Counted from the first letter of the stretch, positions 1 to 7,091 are shown. The stretch is 15,343 nt of DNA from Acidobacteriaceae bacterium UBA1307 (GCA_002307235.1 DBTV01000048.1:1-15343); one strand, 5' to 3'. Notes: generated by a model from the letters alone, not told the origin. Numbers and translations: made by a program.

Positions 1-182
1 AGTTCTTCAAGGGCTCGGAGTGGATCGCGAAGATCCTCGGCTCCGATGTGCAGGGCCGCTTCGTCGACCTGAAGCAGGCCGTCGCCAACCGTAGCCCGCG
101 CGAGCTCGGCACCTTCGTCAAGTTCGCCGAGGTCCAGTTCCATCACGCAGTCTACAACCAGTCCCTCTGGAACCTGTTTTAG
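1..182 (+). CDS. 3' end of an unidentified gene (partial)
   Basis: An open frame enters from the left edge and ends with TAG at 180-182, giving about 59 C-terminal residues that finish in SLWNLF. The reading has GC-rich third positions and no internal stop, as expected for a real gene in this genome. The fragment is rich in aromatic and charged residues (for example KFAEVQFHHAVYNQ) and has no signal sequence, membrane segment or low-complexity stretch, so it looks like the end of a soluble enzyme. I do not recognise the family. It converges on the minus-strand operon that ends at 327, and the gap between them is filled by tandem repeats. Confidence is for the existence of the coding region, not for a function. 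Confidence 0.6.
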   Translation, partial: FFKGSEWIAKILGSDVQGRFVDLKQAVANRSPRELGTFVKFAEVQFHHAVYNQSLWNLF

Positions 183-191
183 ACTGTGCGG

Positions 192-317
192 CAGGGACTA
201 GGGACTAAGGACTAAGGGACTAAGGGACTAAGGGACTAAGGGACTAACAACTGGAAGCTAATCGCTAACAGCTAGAAGCTAACAGCTAATCACTAACAGC
301 TAATCACTAACAGCTGA
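192..317. repeat. Short tandem repeats with a CTAA core
   Basis: Two linked arrays fill the convergent gap between the genes ending at 182 and 327. From about 192 to 247 a 7-9-base unit of the type AAGGGACTA is repeated about six times. From about 255 to 315 the repeat becomes heptads of the form NNCTAAN (AGCTAAC, AGCTAAT, CACTAAC), which also read as a 14-base unit ACAGCTAATCACTA repeated three to four times with drift. No protein is encoded across it. A related patch lies at 5213-5253. Function is unknown; the pattern resembles heptanucleotide repeats known from other bacteria and could expand or shrink by slippage. Confidence 0.85.
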
Positions 318-326
318 ACGTCAACA

Positions 327-995
327 CTACCGCCGCACACCGCGAAGAATCTCTTCGATGTGTGCGGCGGTTTCCGCATCACAGGCAAGCGAGCGCAGTG
401 TGCGGGCCTCGCGGCCAAGGTAGCGCGGGGCCAGTCGCAACCAGCGTTTCTTTGCGGCACTCAGCGTGTCGATCTGCTCCAGCAGCAGTGCGTCCAACTC
501 CGTGGTACGACGCGCCCATGCGGCAGGAATGGGCCACAGGTGCAAGCGCTCGCCTTCGGCAGGTTCAAAGGCCGCCACCGGCTGCGCGCCCAGCGCGGCA
601 AAGCCCGCGTCAGCCCCAGCGAAAAGATCCGGCTGCACACCACGCTCCAGCATCTCGGCCGCCAGCAGCTCTGCGGCGATCGAAACCGCCACGGCCACCC
701 GCTGCCGCTTGCGCAGTTCATTCTTCAGAATCCGCAAAGCCTCGTCGAGCGAGGTCACCAGAAAATCGATCGCGCCTTCATGCAGCGCAGCGCGGGCCAG
801 CGCCGCCTCGTGCGTGGCCACAAGCGACGCAGCTCCGGCAATGTTGGCCGCGCGCAGCAGCGCCGTGGACTCGTCCGTCAGATTGCCCGCAAAAAGAAAA
901 ACGCCGTGCAGATCGCCAGCACCGTGAGGGTGTTCGATCAGCGCGGCGTAATAGCCATGGACTTTGGTGATGCGTTCTGCGAGTGTGTCGGTCAT
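327..995 (-). CDS. Urocanate hydratase-like protein of unknown function
   Basis: A 222-residue soluble protein without signal peptide or membrane segment. Residues from about 50 to 130 resemble the central NAD-binding part of urocanate hydratase: an AANIAGAASLVATHEAAL stretch, then DFLVTSLDEALRI, a basic helix, and finally ERGVQPDLF. These match, from memory, the urocanase pattern of 'V.D..DEAL', 'SI.L.GNAAE' and 'RRGV.PDVVTDQT'. The later urocanase signature around TSAHDPLNGY is not preserved, and the protein is well under half of full urocanase length (about 550 residues), so it is unlikely to be an active urocanase. It is the last gene of the secretin/pseudopilin operon: its ATG at 995 follows the preceding stop by five bases. 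Its final 13 codons form a strong hairpin (330-370). A function in secretion is only suggested by position. Confidence 0.75.
   Translation of the reverse strand: MTDTLAERITKVHGYYAALIEHPHGAGDLHGVFLFAGNLTDESTALLRAANIAGAASLVATHEAALARAALHEGAIDFLVTSLDEALRILKNELRKRQRVAVAVSIAAELLAAEMLERGVQPDLFAGADAGFAALGAQPVAAFEPAEGERLHLWPIPAAWARRTTELDALLLEQIDTLSAAKKRWLRLAPRYLGREARTLRSLACDAETAAHIEEILRGVRR
330..370 (-). terminator. Strong hairpin covering the last codons of the urocanase-like gene
   Basis: Positions 330-340 and 360-370 pair perfectly over 11 bp (CCGCCGCACAC with GTGTGCGGCGG). Inside, 343-348 and 352-357 pair over 6 bp around a 3-base loop. On the minus strand the hairpin finishes directly at the stop codon, with no run of T after it. 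It may end the operon's transcript with help from Rho or protect its 3' end; it does not look like a classic intrinsic terminator. Confidence 0.5.
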
Positions 996-1000
996 CGCGC

Positions 1001-1402
1001 CTACCAGGCCGAATAGGGCTGGCCGTCGCTGCCGACCTCCTGCGAGCCCGAGTGAATGTCGTCAATGCCCGGATCGGTCTGGTCGAGGGTGTGCATGGCG
1101 TCGGAGGTGTTCGTCACCCAGGTCTCCTTGCTATGCGTCATCGGGTCGTCGGGAACCGACTTCAGATAGCCGTCCTGCAGCAGATCATCGAGTGACTGCG
1201 GCGCCTTCTGCTTGTCCATCGTGTAGGAATCGATGGCCGAACGCATGATGTGCAGATCCTCTTTGAGCGCGGCCTCGCGCGCATGCTTCATCGCGGAGAT
1301 GTAGTTGGGAATGGCCAGCACGGCCAGCACGCCGATGATGCCCATGACAATCATCAGCTCGATGAGCGTGAAACCCCGGTCGGATTGGCGGCGAATGCGC
1401 AC
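1001..1402 (-). CDS. Type II secretion/type IV pilus pseudopilin, GspG-like (second copy)
   Basis: A 133-residue pseudopilin. After a short basic leader (MRIRRQSDRG) comes the class III signal FTLIELMIVMGIIGVLAVLA: prepilin peptidase would cut after the Gly and methylate the Phe, and the Glu at +5 is present. The hydrophobic helix anchors the subunit in the inner membrane before assembly. The rest has the GspG layout: REAALKEDLHIMRSAIDSYTMDK, a loop with PQSLDDLL, then VPDDPMT and a Trp near the C-terminus. The start is GTG at 1402; no in-frame ATG lies before the signal. It follows the first pseudopilin by 25 bases and is five bases from the next gene, so it is cotranscribed. Which of the two is the major pseudopilin cannot be told from sequence alone. 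Confidence 0.88.
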   Translation of the reverse strand: MRIRRQSDRGFTLIELMIVMGIIGVLAVLAIPNYISAMKHAREAALKEDLHIMRSAIDSYTMDKQKAPQSLDDLLQDGYLKSVPDDPMTHSKETWVTNTSDAMHTLDQTDPGIDDIHSGSQEVGSDGQPYSAW

Positions 1403-1427
1403 GTGTTTGTCTCGTTTCCTCGGTTCG

Positions 1428-1913
1428 CTACCAGGTGGAATATTTGGTGCCGTCCAGGGCCGTGCCCTGCGATTTGGAAAAGACGTCGAAGACGTTGTCG
1501 CCGCTCGAAGAATCCGAAGTCGGATCGTCCTTCATGGCGCGCGTGCCCCATTCCGCCTTGCCCGTCATCGGATCAATCGGAATCTTGCGCAAAAAACGCA
1601 GTTTCTTGCTCTGCACGTCAACGCCAGAAACCAGCGTGGTCAGGTCGGGCGGATAGTTCTGGCTATCCACCTTCGTCTGGAATGCGCCCTTGTCGGCCGC
1701 GTCCTTGTAGTGGTCAATGGCGTCGCGCATCATCCACAGATCGCGCCGCAACTCGCGTTCTTTTTCGCGCTTCACCTGAAAACGCACCACCGGCAGCGCC
1801 ACACCCGCCAGAATTGACAGAATCGCCGTGGTGACGATCAGCTCGACGAGCGTGAGTCCGCGCTCGCGGGCATGCCGCTTGCGGCCGGTTACGGATTGGG
1901 TCAGAATGCGCAC
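1428..1913 (-). CDS. Type II secretion/type IV pilus pseudopilin, GspG-like (first copy)
   Basis: A 161-residue pseudopilin. The leader of about 19 residues ends in RERG, followed by LTLVELIVTTAILSILAGVALP, which is a type IV prepilin signal with the Glu at +5; Leu replaces the usual Phe at +1. The following helix (KREKERELRRDLWMMRDAIDHYK) and a KIPIDPMTGKAEWG segment fit the GspG family, and the protein ends in a Trp like its neighbour. The start is GTG at 1913. The secretin stop codon lies in the same frame only six bases upstream, so no earlier start is possible except a rare ATC, and no clear ribosome binding site is seen. That favours translational coupling to the secretin. It pairs with the smaller pseudopilin downstream, with which it shares the DPMT motif, so the two may be old duplicates. 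Confidence 0.88.
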   Translation of the reverse strand: MRILTQSVTGRKRHARERGLTLVELIVTTAILSILAGVALPVVRFQVKREKERELRRDLWMMRDAIDHYKDAADKGAFQTKVDSQNYPPDLTTLVSGVDVQSKKLRFLRKIPIDPMTGKAEWGTRAMKDDPTSDSSSGDNVFDVFSKSQGTALDGTKYSTW

Positions 1914-1919
1914 GATCGT

Positions 1920-4322
1920 TTAGTGAATCGTCAGGTTCAGACGCGAGTTTGCCGCCTGCACCTGCTGTTGCGCGGCGTCGATGATGCCGGCGCGCGTCAG
2001 CGTCAGCGCGGTGCCACCAGCAGCCTTGGCCTGGAAGGTGAGAATGCATACGACGCCCGAGCCGCTTACGCCCGCCACGCCCGGCGGCCGCGATGCCACC
2101 ACCGTCAGATTGCCCGGCCCGTCATCGCGATGCACCAGCGCCACGGCCTGTCCGTCGCGGTTCAGCAGATTGCCGGCCGCGATGTTCGTCAGCGAAATCT
2201 TGCTCGCGTCATACTGCAACTGCAACGGCACCGAGGCCAGATTCGCGCCACCGTTGAGCATGACCGGAATCTGGAAGGTGTTGCCCGCCTTCAGTTGCTC
2301 CTCGGGCGGTGCCGTGAGTTGAAAATTGAGCGACGGCGGCGCGGTGGCCGTTGCCGTTGCCTGCGGTTGTGCCGCGGGCGTGGCGGCAGGCCGTGCCGGT
2401 GCGTCAAAGTTGTTATTGCGCATCTGCTGCAACGCGGCCGGAGCCGCCTGCTCGGCGCTGGGCGAGGCGATTACGCCGGTCGCAGGCCTTGATATGGGCT
2501 GCGGCACGGGCTGCGGTGGCGCTGCCGGTTTCTCCGCTGCCGGAGCCGTGTTCGTGTGGTACAGATCGATGTTCGTCTGTCCGCTGCCGGTGTCGATCGG
2601 GCGCAGATTATCCGCCTTGATGTCCTGTGAGCGAACCACGTGCGGCACCAGCACAAAGACCAGATCGTCGTTCTTGATCTGCTTGTCCTTCGAGCCGAAG
2701 ATGTACTTCAGAATCGGGATGGTGCTCAGCCCCGGAATGCCCGAATACGCATTGGTGAGCTGATGATCCTGAATGCCGCCAAGCAGGCTGGCCTCGCCCT
2801 CGCGCAGCCGGATCGTCTGTTCCACCACGCGCTGGCTGATGATCGGCTCCGATACGCTGCTGATCGTCACCGTGCCGCTCTCCGAGCTGACCTCGATCTT
2901 GATCTTCATCGTCACTTCGCCGCCGTAGTGGATCGTCGGTGTCATCTCGATGTTGACGCCCACGTCGATGTACTGGAACTGCGTGTTGACCAGGGAGCTG
3001 ACCGTCGTCGTCGAGGTGCCGGTCGAGTACGAACCGGTGGCGACCGGAATCCTCGAGCCGATCTTCATCGTGGCCTTCTGGCCGTCGGTGGCGCGCAGGC
3101 GCGGGTTCTGCAGAATCGAGGTGTTCGAGTCGCTCAACATCATGTTCAGGGTCGCCGAGCCGAGCGTCACCGCCAGATTGCTGGCCTTGATGTTCTTCAG
3201 GTCGTAGACCGAGGGAGTGCTGGTGCTCGACGTCGAGCTGGAGCTGCTGGTGGAAGAGCTGCTCGTGATGGCCACCGAGGCGCTGGTCGGCCACGCAATG
3301 CCAAGCGTCTTTTCCCAGGTCTTGCTCACCTCCATGATGGCGATGTCGACCACCACCTCGGAGCGCGGCTTGTCGATGTCACCGATGATCTTCTGCGCCA
3401 GCAGCAACTCGTCTGGCGTGCCGCGCATGATGATCGCGTTCTGACCGGCGATGGCGTAGACCTTGGCACTCGGCATGATGCTGCGCACCGCCGTCTGCAC
3501 ATCGTTCAGATCGTTCTGCTGCGCCACATTGGTCAGATAGAAGGTCTGCACCGCCTGCTCGTCGAGTTCGCGACGCTTGGCCGGCGTATTCTGCGCAATA
3601 AAGATCGTGTTGGTCGTGATCGGACGCCAGAAGGTGTTCGACATGGTGCCGACGATGCGCAGCGCATCGAGCAGCGAAACGTTACTCAGATCCACCTGCA
3701 CACGCTTGGGGCTGTAGTCCGGGTCAAAGAGCACGTTGATGCCTGCCGCGCGGCCAATCGCCTGATAGATGACCTTGGCGTCCTCGCTCATGTGCAGGCT
3801 CAGTGGCTCGTTCGACATGGGCTTCAGTAGCACGGGCGAGCCAATCGTGGTCACCTGTTCGCGCAGGCCGTCGGGCAACGGCAGCACGGCGTCGGTCGTT
3901 ACCGGCAACTCGCCGTTGACCGACTGCAGCTTGGCGATCTCCTGGCGGGCGGACTCGTTCGAGGGGTCAATCTCGGCAGCGCGCAGAAACTCCGACATCG
4001 CCGACTGCTTGTCTCCGCTCACGGCCAGCTTGCGGCCGCGCGACATGTGCACGGAGGCGGCCGAGGAGCGGATCGAGTTCAGCGCGACCTTGAACCGGAC
4101 ATCCTTCGGGTCCTTGGCCGCGGCCTTGCGATAATTCTCAAAGGCGGCGTCGTAGTCCTCGCGCGTCTGGGCTTCTTGGCCATGCTTGTAGTAGCTGTTG
4201 GCCGATTCGGCGTAGATATAGGTCGGAGTCGAAAGCATGAAGCCTGCGACGATGGGCAAAAGAAACGCGGTCAGCGGCTTGGCGACGGCAGCTTGAAAAG
4301 GCGGTAAAGTACGGAGATTCAT
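1920..4322 (-). CDS. Outer-membrane secretin (GspD/PilQ type) with TPR region and C-terminal cohesin-like domain
   Basis: An 800-residue secretin forming the outer-membrane ring of a type II secretion or type IV pilus machine. A signal peptide ends near residue 38 (IYA). Residues 40-135 hold two to three TPR-like repeats. Residues 172-245 form an STN/N0-like domain, and 250-330 an N1-type domain. The secretin core spans about 393-565 and contains the signature region SGIPGLSTIPILKYIFGS (527-544). A Ser/Thr-only stretch lies at 353-369. A Pro/Ala linker (592-663) leads to a beta-rich domain (664-800) resembling cohesin: it starts LNFQLTAP, has VPLQLQYDASKISL, and ends with an LNLTIH strand. 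The chosen ATG at 4322 has a GGGAG site 4 bases upstream and begins the signal peptide; longer in-frame starts lack both. It is first in a four-gene operon with two pseudopilins. It is longer than the usual 650-700 residues because of the TPR and tail parts. Confidence 0.92.
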   Translation of the reverse strand: MNLRTLPPFQAAVAKPLTAFLLPIVAGFMLSTPTYIYAESANSYYKHGQEAQTREDYDAAFENYRKAAAKDPKDVRFKVALNSIRSSAASVHMSRGRKLAVSGDKQSAMSEFLRAAEIDPSNESARQEIAKLQSVNGELPVTTDAVLPLPDGLREQVTTIGSPVLLKPMSNEPLSLHMSEDAKVIYQAIGRAAGINVLFDPDYSPKRVQVDLSNVSLLDALRIVGTMSNTFWRPITTNTIFIAQNTPAKRRELDEQAVQTFYLTNVAQQNDLNDVQTAVRSIMPSAKVYAIAGQNAIIMRGTPDELLLAQKIIGDIDKPRSEVVVDIAIMEVSKTWEKTLGIAWPTSASVAITSSSSTSSSSSTSSTSTPSVYDLKNIKASNLAVTLGSATLNMMLSDSNTSILQNPRLRATDGQKATMKIGSRIPVATGSYSTGTSTTTVSSLVNTQFQYIDVGVNIEMTPTIHYGGEVTMKIKIEVSSESGTVTISSVSEPIISQRVVEQTIRLREGEASLLGGIQDHQLTNAYSGIPGLSTIPILKYIFGSKDKQIKNDDLVFVLVPHVVRSQDIKADNLRPIDTGSGQTNIDLYHTNTAPAAEKPAAPPQPVPQPISRPATGVIASPSAEQAAPAALQQMRNNNFDAPARPAATPAAQPQATATATAPPSLNFQLTAPPEEQLKAGNTFQIPVMLNGGANLASVPLQLQYDASKISLTNIAAGNLLNRDGQAVALVHRDDGPGNLTVVASRPPGVAGVSGSGVVCILTFQAKAAGGTALTLTRAGIIDAAQQQVQAANSRLNLTIH

Positions 4323-4505
4323 CGAACTCCCAGGAATCTGCGCCGACGCGTGGCCGGAGCTCTGCACGGGGCTTTGGTTGCCTCCGATGCAATCGTTTTC
4401 GCTCGGCTCGCGGCGTTTGCTTCGAGCAAGGTTCATCATAGGCCAACGATGCCTCATTTTAGCAAAACCCCTTTGCTGCAAGGGGAAAAACCGGACCAAC
4501 ACCGA
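4323..4505. other. Divergent upstream region of the secretin and smpB genes
   Basis: This is the left part of a 322-base gap between the divergent secretin and smpB starts. It carries the secretin ribosome binding site near 4327-4331 and a short hairpin at about 4469-4486 (CCCCTT paired with AAGGGG). The stretch from about 4467 to 4512 also loosely resembles the right half of the palindromic repeat that follows, so the region may hold one and a half copies. I could not place a convincing promoter for either gene. Confidence 0.4.
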
Positions 4506-4620
4506 CGCATTTCTCCTCTTGCCGTAGAGGGAACGTTGCCGCCCGCAGGGCCTTTTTCTCAGGAAAAAGCGCCCCCGTGCGCAACGCGACACTGCGCGTG
4601 CCGGGGAAAAATGCTCTAAG
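4506..4620. repeat. Dispersed palindromic intergenic repeat, copy 1
   Basis: About 115 bases with near-inverted ends (GCATTTCTCC at the left, GGGGAAAAATGC at the right) and a central hairpin in which CTTTTTC (4552-4560 region) pairs with GAAAAAG. It aligns along its length with the element between motA and motB (9091-9200): shared landmarks are GTAGAG, CAGGG(C/T)CTTTTTC, GAAAAAG, a CGACAC segment and an ATGCTCT(A/G)AAG end. The last base touches a spare in-frame ATG of smpB. It is noncoding and does not resemble a transposase-bearing element. Confidence 0.7.
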
Positions 4621-4644
4621 ATGAATCTTCGAGGAAGGTGTTTT

Positions 4645-5196
4645 ATGCCCCGTCAGACCACACATACGATTACGCCCAAGGGCGCTCCGGCCGCAAAGTC
4701 GGCCTCGGCTCCGCGCGACCCGGTCGCCAGCGGACAAAAGGACGCTGCGCAGAATCGCATGGCCTACCATAACTACTTTCTGCTCGATAAGTTCGAGGCA
4801 GGCGTGGCCCTGCGCGGCACCGAGGTCAAGTCGATCCGCGAAGGGCGGGCCAACCTGAAGGACGCCTACGGGCTGGTCAAGGGCGGCGAAGCGTTTCTGC
4901 TGAATGTGCATATCGGACCTTACTCCCACGGCAGCGATAACAACCACGACGAAACCCGTACGCGGAAGCTGCTGCTGCACGCCGAGGAGATTCGCAAGCT
5001 ACAAGCCAAGACGCAGATCAAGGGCCATACGCTCATCCCTACCCGGCTCTACTTCCGCCACGGACGGCTCAAATGCGAACTGGCCGTCGCCAAAGGCAAG
5101 CAGGACTGGGATAAACGCGAAACCGAGCGCCGCCGCGAGGCCGACCGCGAGGCCCGCTCCGCCATCAACGCCAGCAAGAGCCGCAACGGGCGATAA
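4645..5196 (+). CDS. smpB: SsrA-binding protein SmpB
   Basis: SmpB binds tmRNA (SsrA) and brings it to stalled ribosomes, so that unfinished proteins are tagged and the ribosome is freed. The 183-residue product shows the family hallmarks: QNRMAYHNYFLLDKFEAGVAL, GTEVKSIREG, LKDAYG, the THE-like segment ending in TRTRKLLLH (102-112), KGHTLIPTRLYF, and the basic C-terminal helix (KGKQDWDKRETERRREADRE) that enters the mRNA channel. About 35 extra residues precede the conserved barrel, making it longer than the usual 150-160; they are Ala/Lys/Pro-rich and probably disordered. The ATG at 4645 is chosen because GAGGAAGG lies 6 bases upstream; an in-frame ATG at 4621 has no such site. The tmRNA gene is not in this window. 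Confidence 0.95.
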   Translation: MPRQTTHTITPKGAPAAKSASAPRDPVASGQKDAAQNRMAYHNYFLLDKFEAGVALRGTEVKSIREGRANLKDAYGLVKGGEAFLLNVHIGPYSHGSDNNHDETRTRKLLLHAEEIRKLQAKTQIKGHTLIPTRLYFRHGRLKCELAVAKGKQDWDKRETERRREADREARSAINASKSRNGR

Positions 5197-5212
5197 GGCG
5201 GGAACCGAAGAG

Positions 5213-5253
5213 CAGGGACCAAGGGACCAGGGACTAAGGGCCTGAGGGACTAG
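5213..5253. repeat. Second patch of AGGGACTA-type tandem repeats
   Basis: Five degenerate units of 7-9 bases (AGGGACCA, AGGGACC, AGGGACTA, AGGGCCTG, AGGGACTA) follow the smpB stop by 17 bases. They are of the same family as the array at 192-247, but more diverged. The patch is noncoding. Confidence 0.75.
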
Positions 5254-5306
5254 GTGCGATTGCATTTTCTTGCGCAAGCCTGCCCGATCGGTTTGGCTCC
5301 ATTTCT

Positions 5307-5346
5307 GACAAAAAGGAGGCCGAAAGCTCTCTTTTTTGTCGTTTTT
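5307..5346 (+). terminator. Probable intrinsic terminator of smpB
   Basis: Positions 5307-5319 pair with 5328-5340 over 13 bp, including two G-U pairs (GACAAAAAGGAGG with its partner ending TTTTTTGTC), around an 8-base loop. The stem is followed by GTTTTT. It lies 110 bases after the smpB stop. The AT-rich stem makes it weaker than the other hairpins here. Confidence 0.55.
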
Positions 5347-5364
5347 GGCACAGAAACAGGCGCA

Positions 5365-5399
5365 TTTTGAGCGCGCAATGCTCCGTTTTGCGCTCAAAA
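5365..5399. other. Perfect inverted repeat upstream of pepA
   Basis: TTTTGAGCGC at 5365-5374 and GCGCTCAAAA at 5390-5399 are exact reverse complements separated by 15 bases. It lies 84 bases before the pepA start. It could be a second terminator stem, since A and T runs flank it on both sides, or a protein-binding site controlling pepA. Nothing in the sequence decides between these. Confidence 0.5.
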
Positions 5400-5482
5400 A
5401 TCGGGAAAAAAGCGGCGATGCTTGCGGAAAATCGCACCGCGACGGTTGCGTGAAAGCCTCATCGCAGTGAAACAATAGACCC

Positions 5483-6988
5483 ATGCGGACCCAATTAAGC
5501 TTTGCGAAAATCTCTGAGATTGAAACCGAACTGCTGGCCGTCGTGGCCGCAGATACGCAGACGGCCAAGGGGCCGGAGGCAAAACCAGCGCCATCGATTC
5601 TTGCCGGCGACGCGGCGGTCGTAGCCGCCGCTGCCAGCGTTCTGGCCTCGGGCGAGTTCAAGGCCGGTGCCAATGAGACGCTGCTGATCCACGCGCCGGC
5701 CGGCCTCAAGGCCAAGCGGCTGCTGGTGGTGGGCGTGGGCAAGGCGGCAAAGATCTCCGCCGACGGCCTGCGTCAGGCGGCCGGAACCGCGGTGCGCTTT
5801 GGCAAGCCGCGCGGAATCAAAGAGTTATGCTTCTCTTTGCCGAAGACGGCCGTTCCCGATGCGGAGAGCGCGCGGGCCGTGGTCGAAGGCGCTCTGCTGG
5901 GCGACTTCGATGCCGACACCTATCGCAGCGACCGCAAGGATAAAAACATTGAGTCCTTCACGCTGGCGACCGCGGAACTGGAAAAGTCCGCTGCCGAAGC
6001 GGGTCTGGCCGAGGGCGTGATCTTTGCCGACAGCCAGAACTTTGCCCGCACGCTGGTCCATGCGCCGGGCAACAAGATGACGCCGACGATTCTGGCGGAA
6101 AAAGCGGCGGAGATGGCCGCCGAAGTCGGTCTGAAGTCCGAGATCTCCTCGACCGAGAAGATCAAGGAACTGAAGATGGGGGCTTTCTGGAGCGTGGCGC
6201 AGGGCTCGGCCCACGTCGAACCGCCCGCACTGATCGTTCTGCGCTATGAGCCGGAGGGCGTTACGGACGGGCCGGTGCTCGGTCTGGTCGGCAAGGGCCT
6301 GACCTTTGATTCGGGCGGCATCTCGATCAAGCCCTCGTCGGATATGGACAAGATGAAGTCCGACATGGCGGGCGGCGCGGCAATGCTGGGCGCGATGCGC
6401 GCCATTGCGTTGCTGAAGCCGAAGGTGCGGGTGATTGCCGTCGTCTGCGCCACCGAGAACATGCCGGATGGCAACGCGCAGAAGCCGGGCGACGTGCAGA
6501 CGGCGATGAGCGGCAAGACCATCGAGATTCTCAACACCGATGCCGAGGGGCGGCTGGTGCTGGCCGATGGCATCAGCTACGCCAAGCAGTTGGGCGCAAC
6601 GCACCTGATCGACGCGGCGACGCTGACCGGCGCCTGCGTAGTGGCGCTCGGCATGGTGACGGCCGGCTCCTTCTCGAATGACGACGCCACCTATGCCAAA
6701 TTCGCCAAGGCGGTCGAGATCTCCGGTGAAAAGTTCTGGCGGTTGCCGATAGGCGACGAGTACGCCGGGCAGATCAAGAGCGATATCGCCGACATCAAGA
6801 ACACGGGCGGACGCTGGGGCGGCGCGATTACCGCAGCCGAGTTCCTGCATGTGTTTGCCGAGGAGACACCGTGGATTCACCTGGACATCGCAGGCCTGGC
6901 GTTGACCGAGGACTCACGGCCCTACGTGGCCAAGTGCGCCAGCGGCGTGGCAGTGCGCTCGATTGTCGAGTGGACGCGTCAATTTTAA
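5483..6988 (+). CDS. pepA: Leucyl (cytosol) aminopeptidase, peptidase family M17
   Basis: A cytosolic two-metal aminopeptidase that removes N-terminal residues, with Leu preferred, from peptides and so recycles amino acids; it works as a hexamer. The 501-residue protein has the usual N-terminal macro-like domain (1-170) and the catalytic domain. Every active-site residue is in place with a +1 shift from the E. coli enzyme: metal ligands Lys271, Asp276, Asp294, Asp353 and Glu355, and catalytic Lys283 and Arg357. The family signature NTDAEGRLVLAD spans 351-362. The ATG at 5483 gives the expected N-terminus, but no clear ribosome binding site precedes it, so the transcript may be leaderless or weakly translated. 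E. coli PepA also binds DNA; whether this one does cannot be seen. It has its own terminator at 7061-7091. Confidence 0.96.
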   Translation: MRTQLSFAKISEIETELLAVVAADTQTAKGPEAKPAPSILAGDAAVVAAAASVLASGEFKAGANETLLIHAPAGLKAKRLLVVGVGKAAKISADGLRQAAGTAVRFGKPRGIKELCFSLPKTAVPDAESARAVVEGALLGDFDADTYRSDRKDKNIESFTLATAELEKSAAEAGLAEGVIFADSQNFARTLVHAPGNKMTPTILAEKAAEMAAEVGLKSEISSTEKIKELKMGAFWSVAQGSAHVEPPALIVLRYEPEGVTDGPVLGLVGKGLTFDSGGISIKPSSDMDKMKSDMAGGAAMLGAMRAIALLKPKVRVIAVVCATENMPDGNAQKPGDVQTAMSGKTIEILNTDAEGRLVLADGISYAKQLGATHLIDAATLTGACVVALGMVTAGSFSNDDATYAKFAKAVEISGEKFWRLPIGDEYAGQIKSDIADIKNTGGRWGGAITAAEFLHVFAEETPWIHLDIAGLALTEDSRPYVAKCASGVAVRSIVEWTRQF

Positions 6989-7060
6989 CCGGCAAAAATC
7001 TGGTCACAAAAACGGACAAACAGTGCCAGATCGGTGAATGAACGAAAATAATCTTCCACG

Positions 7061-7091
7061 AAGGAGAAGCGCCATGCTTCTCCTTTTTTTT
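7061..7091 (+). terminator. Intrinsic terminator after pepA
   Basis: AAGGAGAAGC (7061-7070) and GCTTCTCCTT (7076-7085) form a perfect 10-bp stem with a 5-base loop, running straight into eight T residues (7084-7091). It is 73 bases after the pepA stop and separates it from the motility operon. Confidence 0.9.

Noticed and set aside
192..317. Possible CRISPR array
   Set aside because: The units are 7-14 bases and directly adjoining, with no unique spacers of 25-40 bases and no cas gene nearby.
2640..3830. A 396-codon open frame on the plus strand inside the secretin gene
   Set aside because: It is antisense to a conserved secretin core and has a shadow-like Asp/Arg/His composition with no motif.
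4323..4592. Longer secretin start giving 890 residues
   Set aside because: The extra 90 residues are Arg-rich without domain and would bury the signal peptide; the ATG at 4322 has a good ribosome binding site.
5197..5482. Possible tmRNA gene next to smpB
   Set aside because: The gap has no tRNA-like acceptor end, no CCA and no tag reading frame; it holds only repeats and two hairpins.
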